NCBI RefSeq assembly: GCF_040358985.1
Contig: NZ_CP132932.1
Span: 62,001 to 126,000, forward strand
DNA: 64,000 nt
Source: Tunturibacter empetritectus
GTDB taxonomy: Bacteria; Acidobacteriota; Terriglobia; Terriglobales; Acidobacteriaceae
Reading direction: 5' to 3'
The notes under the pieces were generated by a model. It saw only the letters and a program-made list of their open reading frames with translations, made no database searches and was not told where the DNA came from. Positions 51,460-60,265 of this stretch are shown here, in pieces (position 1 is the first letter of the stretch; each line of letters begins with the position of its first letter). The position numbers were made by a program, and so were the translations under genes.

Positions 51460-53214
51460 TTATCGTGCCGTCGAAGGAACGGGCTGATCTGGCAGAATGA
51501 TGAGGAATTGCTTAACCTCGCGGCGTTTCTTCTCAATGGCCTCTGCCTGTTGACTCTTGATCTCATCGTGAAGCTTGAACTCTTCTTCGGCCTTCGCTCG
51601 TTCACCGACTCGGTCATAGGCTAGCGCGAGCCGGTAATGGGCCTCGCCCAGCTGCGGCTCCCCTTCGATTGCCATTTTATAAAAATCGATCGCCTCGGAA
51701 AATTCGGATCGAGACGCAGACAGTATCCCGAGCTGGAGGTAAGCGTCGCCGCATTTTGCATCGATAGAGACAGCTCTCGCAAGCAGCGCCTCGGCCTGAT
51801 TCATGGTCTGGGTCTCCTCCGAATAGTGCTGCCTCTTTAGGATCGCCATCGCATAAAAATAGTTGGCAAGAGCATTATCAGGCTGCTCCTTTACAAACCG
51901 TGCCAGTCTCTGCTCAACACACGACAATATATCGGGAGCCACAATCTGCATCTTACCCATAAACATATACGGCTCAGAGTCCATCGGGTCAAGATCAGAA
52001 GCATGGCACAGGCGAGCGGCCGCCTCCTCGTACAGCGCGCCGGCAAAGAGAGCCGCACCCAGGGCCGTAAGCATTCTGGCCGACCTAGGGTAGGTTTCGT
52101 TGCCTCTGCGAAAGACCTCCTGTGCCTGCCAAATAGCTCGATGAATTAACAACTCAGAACCCCACTCAAAATAATTCTGTTCACTGGGTTCCAGTTGGAC
52201 CGCCTCCTCATACTCATGAACGGCGGCTAGAGGATTGCCTGATGTCTCATCCAACTCACCCGCAAGCCGATATAGCTTCCCGTTCCCATGTTGCTTGAGT
52301 AGCTCATGGACGCGATCGAGGGCCGCCGCAGTACGACCACTCCGGTCATAAGCCAGAATTAGGTCGTACTGGTTCTTCAGATTCTCCGGATTAATCCGAT
52401 ATGCATTTTGTAGAAGCGCTAACGATTCGCCGTACCGGCCAGTTCGAAGATAGAATTCACCAAGCTTATGGTTCGCTTCAAAGCTTCCCGGAGAATGTTT
52501 CAACTCTGAGCGCAACTTGCCTTCAATCTCCTTTCTAACAGGAGCAGCATCAGCTGTTCCAATACTGCCTGTCTGATCCCATGGTTTGAGCGTAACTGTT
52601 TCACTCGCGAGAGCTTCGCTGGTCCGCAGCATAGAGTCCGATCCATGCCCCCCTACCGCCGTCCAATCAGTCACTCCCGCAACGGTGAAGTTCGGTTTGT
52701 CGGCGAACGCCATAGCTTGTCCGGAAGACGAAGAGTTTGTCCCGGGCGTAAATTGGCCTGAACCTCCATCTTCTAGGACCAGATCAACCTTCTGTTGGGT
52801 GCCCTTTGAAGATGGTGTGACAGTTACAGCGCGGCCACGGAATCCCGGTTTCTCCGCGCTCAGCCGATATATTCCCGGTTGAATGGGCGAAAACGCGAAC
52901 GTGCCATCTGCGTTGGTTTGAATCTCGATACCAGCATGAGCCCCCTTCTGTTCGAGCCTCACGACTGCGCCGTCGACAGGTTTACCGTTTGGAGAATGGA
53001 CAGTTCCCTGTACAACCCCCGTCACGTCAGCAGAGATCTGCTGCGCAAATGCCAAGTCAAGGGAGACAACAAACAGAAGCACAGCGACAGCCACCAAAAC
53101 ACCACGAACCCAACTAGCAGCGCCCATTTTGGCGTGAGAAAGTAATTCGCGCGATATTACCCTCGGTGAATTCGCTGCACTCGTCTCAAACAGGTTGTTA
53201 GTGGGGTTCTTCAT
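51460..53214 (-). CDS. CnaB-like domain plus TPR-repeat protein
   Basis: The frame opens at 53397, but I prefer the ATG at 53214 (MKNPTNNLFE) or 53127, giving 584 or 555 aa. The upstream 60 codons look non-coding and overlap an operator-like palindrome. A membrane or signal helix (WVRGVLVAVAVLLFVVSLDL) is followed by a carboxypeptidase/CnaB-like domain (GVVQGTVHSPNGKPVDGAVV; GTFAFSPIQPGIYRLSAEKP), the same type found at the N-terminus of the TonB receptors. About ten TPR units follow (YLRTGRYGESLALLQNAYRI; SASRSEFSEAIDFYKMAIEG). It ends in a charged helix like the TPR protein at 40063. It is exported or anchored, probably a partner of the neighbouring module. Confidence 0.85.
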   Translation of the reverse strand: MKNPTNNLFETSAANSPRVISRELLSHAKMGAASWVRGVLVAVAVLLFVVSLDLAFAQQISADVTGVVQGTVHSPNGKPVDGAVVRLEQKGAHAGIEIQTNADGTFAFSPIQPGIYRLSAEKPGFRGRAVTVTPSSKGTQQKVDLVLEDGGSGQFTPGTNSSSSGQAMAFADKPNFTVAGVTDWTAVGGHGSDSMLRTSEALASETVTLKPWDQTGSIGTADAAPVRKEIEGKLRSELKHSPGSFEANHKLGEFYLRTGRYGESLALLQNAYRINPENLKNQYDLILAYDRSGRTAAALDRVHELLKQHGNGKLYRLAGELDETSGNPLAAVHEYEEAVQLEPSEQNYFEWGSELLIHRAIWQAQEVFRRGNETYPRSARMLTALGAALFAGALYEEAAARLCHASDLDPMDSEPYMFMGKMQIVAPDILSCVEQRLARFVKEQPDNALANYFYAMAILKRQHYSEETQTMNQAEALLARAVSIDAKCGDAYLQLGILSASRSEFSEAIDFYKMAIEGEPQLGEAHYRLALAYDRVGERAKAEEEFKLHDEIKSQQAEAIEKKRREVKQFLIILPDQPVPSTAR

Positions 53215-53380
53215 GTACTTGACTGCAACTATAACTCCGTCTCTTTCAGGAGGAAGGTGAATCGCGTTTGCCCTGTTTTGAATTGCATTTCTCGACTTGG
53301 CGTAGCAACCATCATCATATAAACGCGAATTGCAAGCACGATCCCTTGTAGCATCCACAAATTTACAATTGCTAGCCTGC

Positions 53381-53398
53381 AATGTATGCGCGTACATT
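53381..53398. promoter_or_regulatory. 18-bp near-perfect palindrome between the CnaB-TPR and GH36 genes
   Basis: AATGTATGCGCGTACATT is symmetric around C|G with a single mismatched pair, the form of a LacI-family operator, but its sequence differs from GTAANCGTTTAC. It lies in the divergent region, about 70 bases before the GH36 start and about 170 before the CnaB-TPR start. The lacI gene at 58312 is a plausible partner. Confidence 0.5.
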
Positions 53399-53468
53399 AG
53401 ACAAGATCGAACGAACCCGCGCTCTGCGCCGCGCAGATACTTTGACTCTCCAAACTAAGGAGCTCTTC

Positions 53469-55691
53469 TTGCCTGGACGTAAAGTCTACCTCGTTCTTCT
53501 TGCGGCGCTAGTGACCTCAGGGGCTGCGCTCCCTCAGTCTGCGATTCGTTACGATCCTGCTACACGCGTCTGGCAGTTGTCCGCAGGTGAGATGACCTAC
53601 GAAATAGGGGTCAACGATCAGAACGGTCTCCAGACAATGTACTGGGGTCCACGCCTAGAAGGGCCGTCGACTCCAGCCACGCCAAAAGCCTACCCGGAGG
53701 CCGCCTCCTTCGATCCTTCCGTGTCGGCCACCCCACTCGAATACGCCGGTTGGGGTGGCGGCATACCGACGCAGCCCGCCCTCAAAATCAGCTTCCCGGA
53801 CGGCAACCGTTCGCTCCTCCTCGACTATCTCGATAGCAAACAGACCGACGGCCCCAACGGCAATCAATTGGAGATCACACTCCGTGACCGCCTCGCCGAG
53901 GTCTATGTCCATCTTTTCTACAAGGTGTACGCGCCAGGTATTCTCGCTCGCTGGTCTCAAATCGAAAATCGCACCAAGGGAGTCATCACGGTAGAACAAG
54001 CCGCCTCCGCAACCCTCAACCTGCCTCCAAGTACCTCCTACGAGCTAAGCTCACTAAGTGGCCGCTGGGGAGCCGAGTGGCAGTTGCACACCGTCCCCCT
54101 TGTGCCTGGCCACAGCGTGCTGGAAAGCCGCCGCGGCAGCACCTCACACCAGTCCAATCCATGGCTCGCCATCGGACGCACCGGCGAGACCACCGAGACA
54201 GCAGGCCCCGTTTGGTTCGCCGAACTCGGCTGGAGCGGGAGCTGGCAGATAGACGTCGAACAAACCTTCAGCCATCGCGTCAAAATCACGGGCGGCTACA
54301 ACAACTTTGACTTCTCCTATCCTCTCGGTCCGGGGGAATCTCTCAAAACCCCCATCTTCTACGCGGGCTACACCAGCAAAGGACACGGCGAAGCCTCGCG
54401 AATTCTTCACCGCTTCCAGCAACAGCAGATTCTGCCCGGAGCACCGCATCCCAAACCACGGCCCATCATCTACAACTCCTGGGAGGCAACCGGATTCAAC
54501 GTCAACGAAGCCGGCCAGCTGGCCCTCGCCGAAAAGGCCGCCAGCCTCGGCGTTGAGCGCATGGTTATCGATGACGGCTGGTTCGGCCAGCGCGTCACCG
54601 ACCACGCCGGTCTCGGCGACTGGTACGTCAACCAGACGAAGTTCCCCCACGGCCTCAAACCCGTCATCGATCGCGTCCATCAACTCGGCATGGACTTCGG
54701 CATCTGGGTCGAACCCGAGATGATCAACCCGGACAGCGATCTCTATCGCAAGCACCCCGAGTGGGCGATGAACTTCCCTGGCCGCCCGCGCACCGAAGCC
54801 CGCAACCAACTCGTGCTCAACCTCGCCCGCGATGACGTAAAGCAGTACATCCTCAGCTTTCTGGACAAGCTTGTAAGCGAGAACGACATCGCCTTCCTCA
54901 AGTGGGACTACAACCGCAACTGGTCCGAGCCGGGCTGGGATGCAGTGCCATTGCCGGAGCAGAAGGAGATCTATGTTCGCTACATCAACAACCTCTACGA
55001 GATACTCGCCGAACTGCGCAAACGACACCCGAAGCTCGAGATCGAGTCCTGCTCCGGCGGTGGCGGCCGCGTCGACCTCGGCATTCTCCGCTACACCGAC
55101 GAGGTCTGGCCCTCCGACAACACCGATGCTCTCGACCGCCTTTCCATCCAGGATGGCTTCTCCCACGCCTACACCCTTGGAGTCATGGTGGCGTGGGTCA
55201 CCGACGTCCCAAACTTCCTCGACCGCCGTATCATCCCGCTGCAGTTCCGCTTTACGGTCGCTATGACTGGTGCTCTCGGAATCGGAAGCGACGTCACCAA
55301 ATGGACGGCTGACGAATCCGCTCTCGCCACAAATCTCATAGCGTTCTACAAAACCATCCGCTCCACCGTGCAGCAAGGCGCGCTGTATCGTCTCATCGCA
55401 CCTGAGACCAGCGAGCAGACAGCGCTCGAGTACGTCGCCGAAGATGGCCATCAGGCAGTACTCTTCGCCTTTCTGCACTCGCAACACTACGGAGAACCAT
55501 TTCAAACTCTTCGCGCTCAGGGACTCGAGCCGGCAGCCCTCTACCGGGTCAAACCACTCGATCCACTAAAAGCGCCAGGCTTGCCGCAGGAGATGACCGG
55601 TAGTGAACTCATGGGACCGGGCATCTCCCTTCATCTCATCGGCGACTACGACAGCACCGCAATTGTCTTCGAGAAGGTCGAACACAAATAA
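53469..55691 (+). CDS. Exported GH36 alpha-galactosidase
   Basis: I choose the TTG at 53469, which has GGAG six bases upstream and gives a clean signal peptide (VYLVLLAALVTSGAALPQ); the frame reaches back to an ATG at 53382 inside a palindrome. The product is 740 aa. An N-terminal beta-supersandwich covers about residues 20-310. The barrel shows RPIIYNSWEATGFNVNEAGQ, MVIDDGWFGQR and FGIWVEPEMINPDSDLYRKH. The nucleophile Asp is in FLKWDYNRNW (about residue 480) and the acid/base Asp in EVWPSDNTDALDR. It removes terminal alpha-D-galactose, for example from raffinose-type or galactomannan oligosaccharides. GH2 follows after 55 bases. A 453-codon antisense frame is a shadow of its codon bias. Confidence 0.94.
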   Translation: MPGRKVYLVLLAALVTSGAALPQSAIRYDPATRVWQLSAGEMTYEIGVNDQNGLQTMYWGPRLEGPSTPATPKAYPEAASFDPSVSATPLEYAGWGGGIPTQPALKISFPDGNRSLLLDYLDSKQTDGPNGNQLEITLRDRLAEVYVHLFYKVYAPGILARWSQIENRTKGVITVEQAASATLNLPPSTSYELSSLSGRWGAEWQLHTVPLVPGHSVLESRRGSTSHQSNPWLAIGRTGETTETAGPVWFAELGWSGSWQIDVEQTFSHRVKITGGYNNFDFSYPLGPGESLKTPIFYAGYTSKGHGEASRILHRFQQQQILPGAPHPKPRPIIYNSWEATGFNVNEAGQLALAEKAASLGVERMVIDDGWFGQRVTDHAGLGDWYVNQTKFPHGLKPVIDRVHQLGMDFGIWVEPEMINPDSDLYRKHPEWAMNFPGRPRTEARNQLVLNLARDDVKQYILSFLDKLVSENDIAFLKWDYNRNWSEPGWDAVPLPEQKEIYVRYINNLYEILAELRKRHPKLEIESCSGGGGRVDLGILRYTDEVWPSDNTDALDRLSIQDGFSHAYTLGVMVAWVTDVPNFLDRRIIPLQFRFTVAMTGALGIGSDVTKWTADESALATNLIAFYKTIRSTVQQGALYRLIAPETSEQTALEYVAEDGHQAVLFAFLHSQHYGEPFQTLRAQGLEPAALYRVKPLDPLKAPGLPQEMTGSELMGPGISLHLIGDYDSTAIVFEKVEHK

Positions 55692-55746
55692 CACCTCCTT
55701 CAATCCCAAACGAATCTTCTCTAACTCATAGAACGGACCCGACAGC

Positions 55747-58140
55747 ATGAACCGCAGAAACTTTCTCACCTCCACCGGAACAGTCCTTGCAGCCGGTGCC
55801 ATAGCCCCCGCCGCCACCAGCCATGCGATCGCCCCCGTCACCACTCCTGGCAGCCGCATGATCCTGCCCATCAATCGCGGCTGGCGCTACAGCCCCAAGA
55901 CATCGAGCGAGGGCCATTCCCCCGGGTTCGACGATTCCAGCTTTACCCGGGTCGTCGTCCCGCACACCAACGTTCGTCTGCCCTGGCACAGCTTTGACGA
56001 CAAGACCTACGAGTTCATCTCCCTCTACCGTCGACCCCTTAACGTCCCTGCCGCCGCACGCGGAAGGCGCGTCTTTGTTGACTTCGAAGGCGTCATGACC
56101 GCATCGACCGTCTATCTCAACGGCACGAAGCTCGGCGAGTACCGCGGAGGATATACGCCCTTCTCCTTCGAACTCACCCAGCATCTTGACCCTTCCGGCA
56201 AAAACCTCCTCTCCGTCGACGTCGACTCCACCGAGCGCGCCGACATCCCCCCTTTCGGCAACGAGGTCGACTACCTCACCTTCGGTGGCATCTATCGTGA
56301 GGTATCACTCCGCGTCGTCCCCCAGACCTTCCTTGAAAACATCTACGCTCGTCCAAAGAATGTGCTCAGTGCCGCCCCCACCGTTGAGGTCGAATGCTTC
56401 CTGGATCGCGCCCCCGACTCCCGTCTCGGAGCACTTTCGATCCGCGCCGAACTCCGTCGCGAGCACGAGGACAAGGTCATCGCCATCGCCACACAAAAGA
56501 TCTCCGAACCGTCGCCAATCGAACACCATGAAGCCGATGCCGACCAGGCGCTCGGCGCTCTTCCGCCCACCTCCCCGGTCCCCGGCTCCTACACGCTTAC
56601 TCTCGATAAGCTAGGCAAGCTCAACCTCTGGGATCTCGAAACTCCGCACCTCTACACGGTTCACGTCCAACTTCTCGAAAACGGCAAAGTCATCGACGAA
56701 GACGCACGCCGCATCGGCTTCCGTGAGGCGACGTTCACCCCGCAAGGCTTCTCGCTCAACGGAAAGATCGTCAAGCTCCACGGCCTCGATCGCCACCAGA
56801 CATTCCCCTTCGTCGGCCAGGCGATGCCCGCACGCGTCCAACGACAAGACGCAAAGATCCTCCGGCACGATCTTCGCTGCAACATCGTCCGCACCTCACA
56901 CTATCCGCAGTCCCGGTACTTCCTGGACGCCTGCGACGAGATCGGCCTGCTCGTCCTCGAAGAGATTCCCGGCTGGCAGCACATTGGCGATAAGCCCTGG
57001 CAGGATATCGCGGTCGATAATGTTCGCCGCATGATCCGCCGCGACTGGAACCACCCGTCCATCATCCTCTGGGGCGTCCGCATCAACGAGTCACGCGACA
57101 ACCACGACTTCTACACCCGCACCAACGCCCTTGCGCACGCGCTCGACGAGCTGCGCCAGACCGGCGGCATCCGTTACTTCCAGGAGTCCGAATTCCTCGA
57201 AGATGTCTTCACCATGAACGACTTCGGCTGGCCACTGAAGGCCCCAAACCATCCCCTCTACCTCAACACCGAGTTCGTCGGCCACACCTTTCCCACCAAA
57301 ACCATCGACAGCAAGGAGCGTCTGCAGGAGTTCGTCGTCCGCCACGCTCGCGTCCACGACACTCTCGCCTCCAACCCCCAATACGCAGGCGGCATCGGCT
57401 GGTGCGCCTTCGACTACAACACGCATAACAACTTCGGTTCCGGCGACCGCATCTGCTACCACGGCGTCATGGACATCTTCCGCACACCGAAGTCCGCCGC
57501 AGGCTTCTATAAATCGATGTGCGAACCCGCCGAAGAGATCGTGCTCGAACCCGCCTTCCACTGGGCTCGCAACGACGAATCGATCGGCTTCACCACCGCC
57601 ATGATCTCCTCCAACTGCGACCACCTCAAGCTCTTCGTCGAAGACTCCAAAGGCGAACGCCTCGTCGGCGAAGGCGATCCCGACCGCAAACAGTTCCCTT
57701 CCCTTAAACACGCGCCCTTCACCATCCCGCTCGGCGAAGGCTTGCGCGCCTGGGGAGACCTCCGCATCGAAGGCTACATCGGCGGCAAACAGGTCATCTC
57801 AAAACGTTACTCCGGCAAGGGCGTCGATCAGCAATTCGTGCTGTTGCCCGACGATCATGAACTGATCGCAGACGGTGCCGACACCACCCGCGTCGTCCTC
57901 CGAGTCAACGATGAATTCGGCCAGGTACGCCCCTTCGCCAACGATGCCATCCGGCTTGAACTCGAAGGTCCCGGCGAGATCATCGGCGACAACCCCTTCA
58001 GTCTCATTGGAGGCACGGGAGCCATCTGGATCCGCACGAAGGAACAGCCTGGCAGCCTCCGCCTGCGCGCCATTCACCCAGTCCTCGGCGAGCAGACCGT
58101 CGACATTCAGTGCTCCGCAGCCTCACCCGAACAAGCCTGA
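55747..58140 (+). CDS. Exported GH2 beta-galactosidase/beta-glycosidase
   Basis: The product is 797 aa with a Tat-like leader (NRRNFLTSTGTVLAAGAI). The domain order is the standard GH2 one. A sugar-binding jelly roll comes first (FVDFEGVMTASTVYLNGTKL), then an immunoglobulin-like domain. The barrel has HGLDRHQTFPFVGQAMPARV and NIVRTSHYPQSRYFLDACDE, the acid/base Glu in WGVRINESRDN (about residue 448) and the nucleophile Glu in YLNTEFVGH (about 509). A C-terminal beta domain ends the chain. Beta-galactosidase is most likely from context, but GH2 also holds glucuronidases, mannosidases and arabinopyranosidases. It is co-directional with GH36 and ends at a pair of strong hairpins before the convergent lacI gene. 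Confidence 0.92.
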   Translation: MNRRNFLTSTGTVLAAGAIAPAATSHAIAPVTTPGSRMILPINRGWRYSPKTSSEGHSPGFDDSSFTRVVVPHTNVRLPWHSFDDKTYEFISLYRRPLNVPAAARGRRVFVDFEGVMTASTVYLNGTKLGEYRGGYTPFSFELTQHLDPSGKNLLSVDVDSTERADIPPFGNEVDYLTFGGIYREVSLRVVPQTFLENIYARPKNVLSAAPTVEVECFLDRAPDSRLGALSIRAELRREHEDKVIAIATQKISEPSPIEHHEADADQALGALPPTSPVPGSYTLTLDKLGKLNLWDLETPHLYTVHVQLLENGKVIDEDARRIGFREATFTPQGFSLNGKIVKLHGLDRHQTFPFVGQAMPARVQRQDAKILRHDLRCNIVRTSHYPQSRYFLDACDEIGLLVLEEIPGWQHIGDKPWQDIAVDNVRRMIRRDWNHPSIILWGVRINESRDNHDFYTRTNALAHALDELRQTGGIRYFQESEFLEDVFTMNDFGWPLKAPNHPLYLNTEFVGHTFPTKTIDSKERLQEFVVRHARVHDTLASNPQYAGGIGWCAFDYNTHNNFGSGDRICYHGVMDIFRTPKSAAGFYKSMCEPAEEIVLEPAFHWARNDESIGFTTAMISSNCDHLKLFVEDSKGERLVGEGDPDRKQFPSLKHAPFTIPLGEGLRAWGDLRIEGYIGGKQVISKRYSGKGVDQQFVLLPDDHELIADGADTTRVVLRVNDEFGQVRPFANDAIRLELEGPGEIIGDNPFSLIGGTGAIWIRTKEQPGSLRLRAIHPVLGEQTVDIQCSAASPEQA

Positions 58141-58180
58141 CCAACTCACCCATTGCCGCAACGCTAGTTCCACAGAGACC

Positions 58181-58240
58181 GAATATCCCATCCTTTCGCA
58201 GTCCCATCGCGATAGGATGGGATATTCGTGCGAAAGCACG
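58181..58240. terminator. Two adjacent hairpins between GH2 and lacI
   Basis: GAATATCCCATCCT (58181-58194) and AGGATGGGATATTC (58214-58227) form a perfect 14-bp stem with a 19-base loop. Immediately after, CGTGC-GAAA-GCACG (58227-58240) forms a 5-bp stem with a GNRA tetraloop, sharing one base with the first. They lie between convergent genes and may terminate both directions. Confidence 0.65.
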
Positions 58241-58311
58241 GACCGCAGTAAAAACCGCCCTGTGACAAAGCCTTCCCTGAGCCGTACTACAAATCTCAGA
58301 CAAAACCAACT

Positions 58312-59322
58312 TTACTTTTTCGGTGGTCCCGTCGACTTCCTGACCACCAGCACAGGCTCAATTACGCGGTTTCTTCCCGGACGCGGTTCAATCTGGTGCC
58401 CATCATAACTTTCAAACAGAGCCTGAAAGGCAATCTGTGCAATCTCCGTTCTGGGCAGGCGGATCGTCGTCAGAGCAGGATGGGTAAAGGCGCTCATGTG
58501 AATATCGTCGAAGCCGATCACCGAGATATCCTCCGGCACCCGCAAACCCTGTTCATGGATCTCGTCGATCGCCCCGATCGCAGTGAGATCGTTCGACGCC
58601 ATCACGGCCGTCGGCAACTTCTTAGAAGTTAGCATGCGCTTCATCGCAATCTTTCCGCCTTCGATCCGATGATCTCCTTCCTCGATCCATGTCTCTTTCA
58701 TGCGGGGCTTATCGACTGCCATGCCCTTCATGAATGCGTCCAGACGTTTCCGCGCCGAGATCAGCCTCAATGGGCCGCTGATAAATCCGATCCGGCGATG
58801 ATTTAGCGTTCTCAGATGCTTCATCGCCTGTCCGATGCCTGTCTTGTAGTCCACATTGATAGTGTTGACTCCAAGCGCCGGCTTCCCGCCATCTAAAAAC
58901 ACCAGCGGAATGCCACGTTTGCCGAAAGGCCCTATCAGCGCCTCATCCATCTCGGAGGTCATAATGGCGACCCCGTCCACTTTGCGCTCCAGCATGCGGC
59001 TCAGGCAATGCTCCATCCTAACCGGATTGTAATCAGTGTTCGCGACCAGCACCTCCTGTCCGTGTTCTACCGCAATGGTCTCAAACGCTTTCACCAACTC
59101 AGGGAAAAAGGGATTGGTGATATCGGAAATGATCAGCCCAAACATGCTGCTGCGGCCAGTTCCCAACGCTCGCGCATTCCGGTTGGGGTAGAAGTTCAAC
59201 TCACGAATGACTTCCAGAACCGCCGCAGCCGTCGATGCCCGCACCAGTTCTGGTCGATTGATTACCCGACTAACTGTGGCAGTTGAAACGTTGGCGCGTC
59301 TGGCGACAGCTTCAATATTCAT
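58312..59322 (-). CDS. LacI-family transcriptional regulator (GH36/GH2/GH31 locus)
   Basis: The frame reaches back to 59607, but the ATG at 59322 (MNIEAVARRANVSTATVSRV) has GGGGA four bases upstream and begins exactly where LacI-family proteins do. It gives 336 aa. The hinge region is LNFYPNRNARALGTGRSSMF. The ligand domain shows ISDITNPFFPELVKAFETIA, AVMASNDLTAIGAIDEIHEQ and VIGFDDIHMSAFTHPALTTI. It is convergent with GH2 and diverges from GH31, so it probably controls one or both. Candidate sites are the palindromes at 53381 and 59957. The inducer is unknown. Confidence 0.93.
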   Translation of the reverse strand: MNIEAVARRANVSTATVSRVINRPELVRASTAAAVLEVIRELNFYPNRNARALGTGRSSMFGLIISDITNPFFPELVKAFETIAVEHGQEVLVANTDYNPVRMEHCLSRMLERKVDGVAIMTSEMDEALIGPFGKRGIPLVFLDGGKPALGVNTINVDYKTGIGQAMKHLRTLNHRRIGFISGPLRLISARKRLDAFMKGMAVDKPRMKETWIEEGDHRIEGGKIAMKRMLTSKKLPTAVMASNDLTAIGAIDEIHEQGLRVPEDISVIGFDDIHMSAFTHPALTTIRLPRTEIAQIAFQALFESYDGHQIEPRPGRNRVIEPVLVVRKSTGPPKK

Positions 59323-59953
59323 AAATCCCCGCGAGAACGGCGTTAGCCATAACCGATTTTCGCAATCATCGTTTGACCGATGCTGATAGCAACCGGACAT
59401 GAATTGAATATATCTTCTATCAACGCATTCGGAAGATTGTATCCAAATGTCTATTTGAGAGGTTGATTCTGGGATATGTTCTTGCGTTTGCGATTGGGAA
59501 CGGTCAAGCCAACAAGACCTCTGCTCGACACTATGAGGACCTTGTTCGAAGCCATGGTCGTTAAGCACTCTCTCAACTGCGATGCGGCTACGGCGATTCG
59601 CGCTCACGCGCCAATGACAAGAAATAAAGTGAAAGGAGGAGTAGGAATGACTCTTGCAAACATTTTTGGCCCAACTAATGCAAGCGGAAAGGTGCCCCCA
59701 TCTGCTCCGTGATCAGCTCATTCAAGGTCAACGGGTTCGAACCGGAACCCCTGCTTTATTGTGTCCCGGGTCAGACTGCAGCCATCCAATAAGCAAAATC
59801 ACCGAGCTGCCGTCATGGAATGCCTCGCTCGACACCCGCTACACCCCTACCAATACGTCTCCCCATCACGCTACGTGGAGACATAACTCTTGAGGGTAAC
59901 TTCGGCTGACAAATCGTAGCTTGACAGAAGTCTTGCTGTGCATGTACGCAGGT

Positions 59954-59982
59954 TTGCGTAAACATTACAGTTTACGTATAAA
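59954..59982 (+). promoter_or_regulatory. GH31 promoter with operator in the spacer
   Basis: TTGCGT (59954-59959), a 17-base spacer and TATAAA (59977-59982) form a promoter candidate. CGTAAAC-ATTACA-GTTTACG (59957-59976) is a perfect 7-6-7 inverted repeat filling the spacer, a classic position for repression. The half-sites GTAAAC/GTTTAC resemble those of the GTAANCGTTTAC operators but are spaced two bases wider. Confidence 0.5.
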
Positions 59983-60039
59983 ATTCTTGACAATTCCGCT
60001 GTCGTTCTTTTCTCCCGATGCCAACAGACGGGTTCGCCA

Positions 60040-60075
60040 CGCAAACTTGCCGTGCTTTTTAACGCAGCGTTTGCG
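60040..60075 (+). promoter_or_regulatory. Hairpin in the GH31 5' leader
   Basis: CGCAAAC (60040-60046) and GTTTGCG (60069-60075) can form a 7-bp stem with a 22-base loop in the predicted leader RNA. It could be structural or part of an attenuation mechanism; nothing matches a known riboswitch. Confidence 0.3.
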
Positions 60076-60139
60076 GGTTAACAGGCTTCGCCTCAACACG
60101 ATGCTTGATCGCTAAAACCCTGATTCAGGAGAGCCACAT

Positions 60140-60184
60140 ATGTTGTATCCGCTTTTCCAACGCACCGTTTCGCGCATTGCCTAG
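60140..60184 (+). CDS. 14-codon leader-type mini-ORF upstream of GH31
   Basis: ATG at 60140 is preceded by AGGAGA seven bases upstream, a better ribosome site than many real genes here. It encodes MLYPLFQRTVSRIA and stops at TAG 60182, 81 bases before the GH31 start. It may be a translated leader peptide or the remnant of a gene start. No run of regulatory codons is evident. Confidence 0.3.
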   Translation: MLYPLFQRTVSRIA

Positions 60185-60265
60185 AAGCCATGGTATCCGG
60201 TTGCCTGCTTACGATGCAGAAGTATCGTATTGTCGAAAGATCGGTATCACACTCAAGAGGCGCTA

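Larger units (their letters stand above)
59323..60265. other. Long intergenic region between lacI and GH31
   Basis: These 943 bases hold no convincing gene. From 59940 on they contain a promoter-like pair with an embedded palindrome, a hairpin and a 14-codon frame (see separate entries). The part 59323-59939 shows only short chance frames; one 78-codon frame (59476-59712) has no recognisable similarity. Confidence 0.5.

Noticed and set aside
28529..53214. Possibility that the CRTAC1/TPR/TonB modules form a defence or toxin system
   Set aside because: No nuclease, NTPase, toxin or immunity domain is present, and the operators and receptors point to nutrient handling.
54144..55505. 453-codon minus-strand frame inside GH36
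   Set aside because: It is a codon-bias shadow of a strongly C-ending gene with all GH36 catalytic motifs intact on the plus strand.
57091..57711. 206-codon minus-strand frame inside GH2
   Set aside because: Shadow of GH2; composition is Val/Gly/Ala/Glu-rich without domain similarity.
59323..59607. 95-residue N-terminal extension of the lacI gene at 58312
   Set aside because: The LacI helix-turn-helix begins exactly at the ATG at 59322, which has a good GGGGA ribosome site; the upstream codons look non-coding.
59728..59745. GGTTCGAACC resembling a tRNA T-loop
   Set aside because: The five-base T-stem does not pair, and no acceptor, D or anticodon arm can be built around it.
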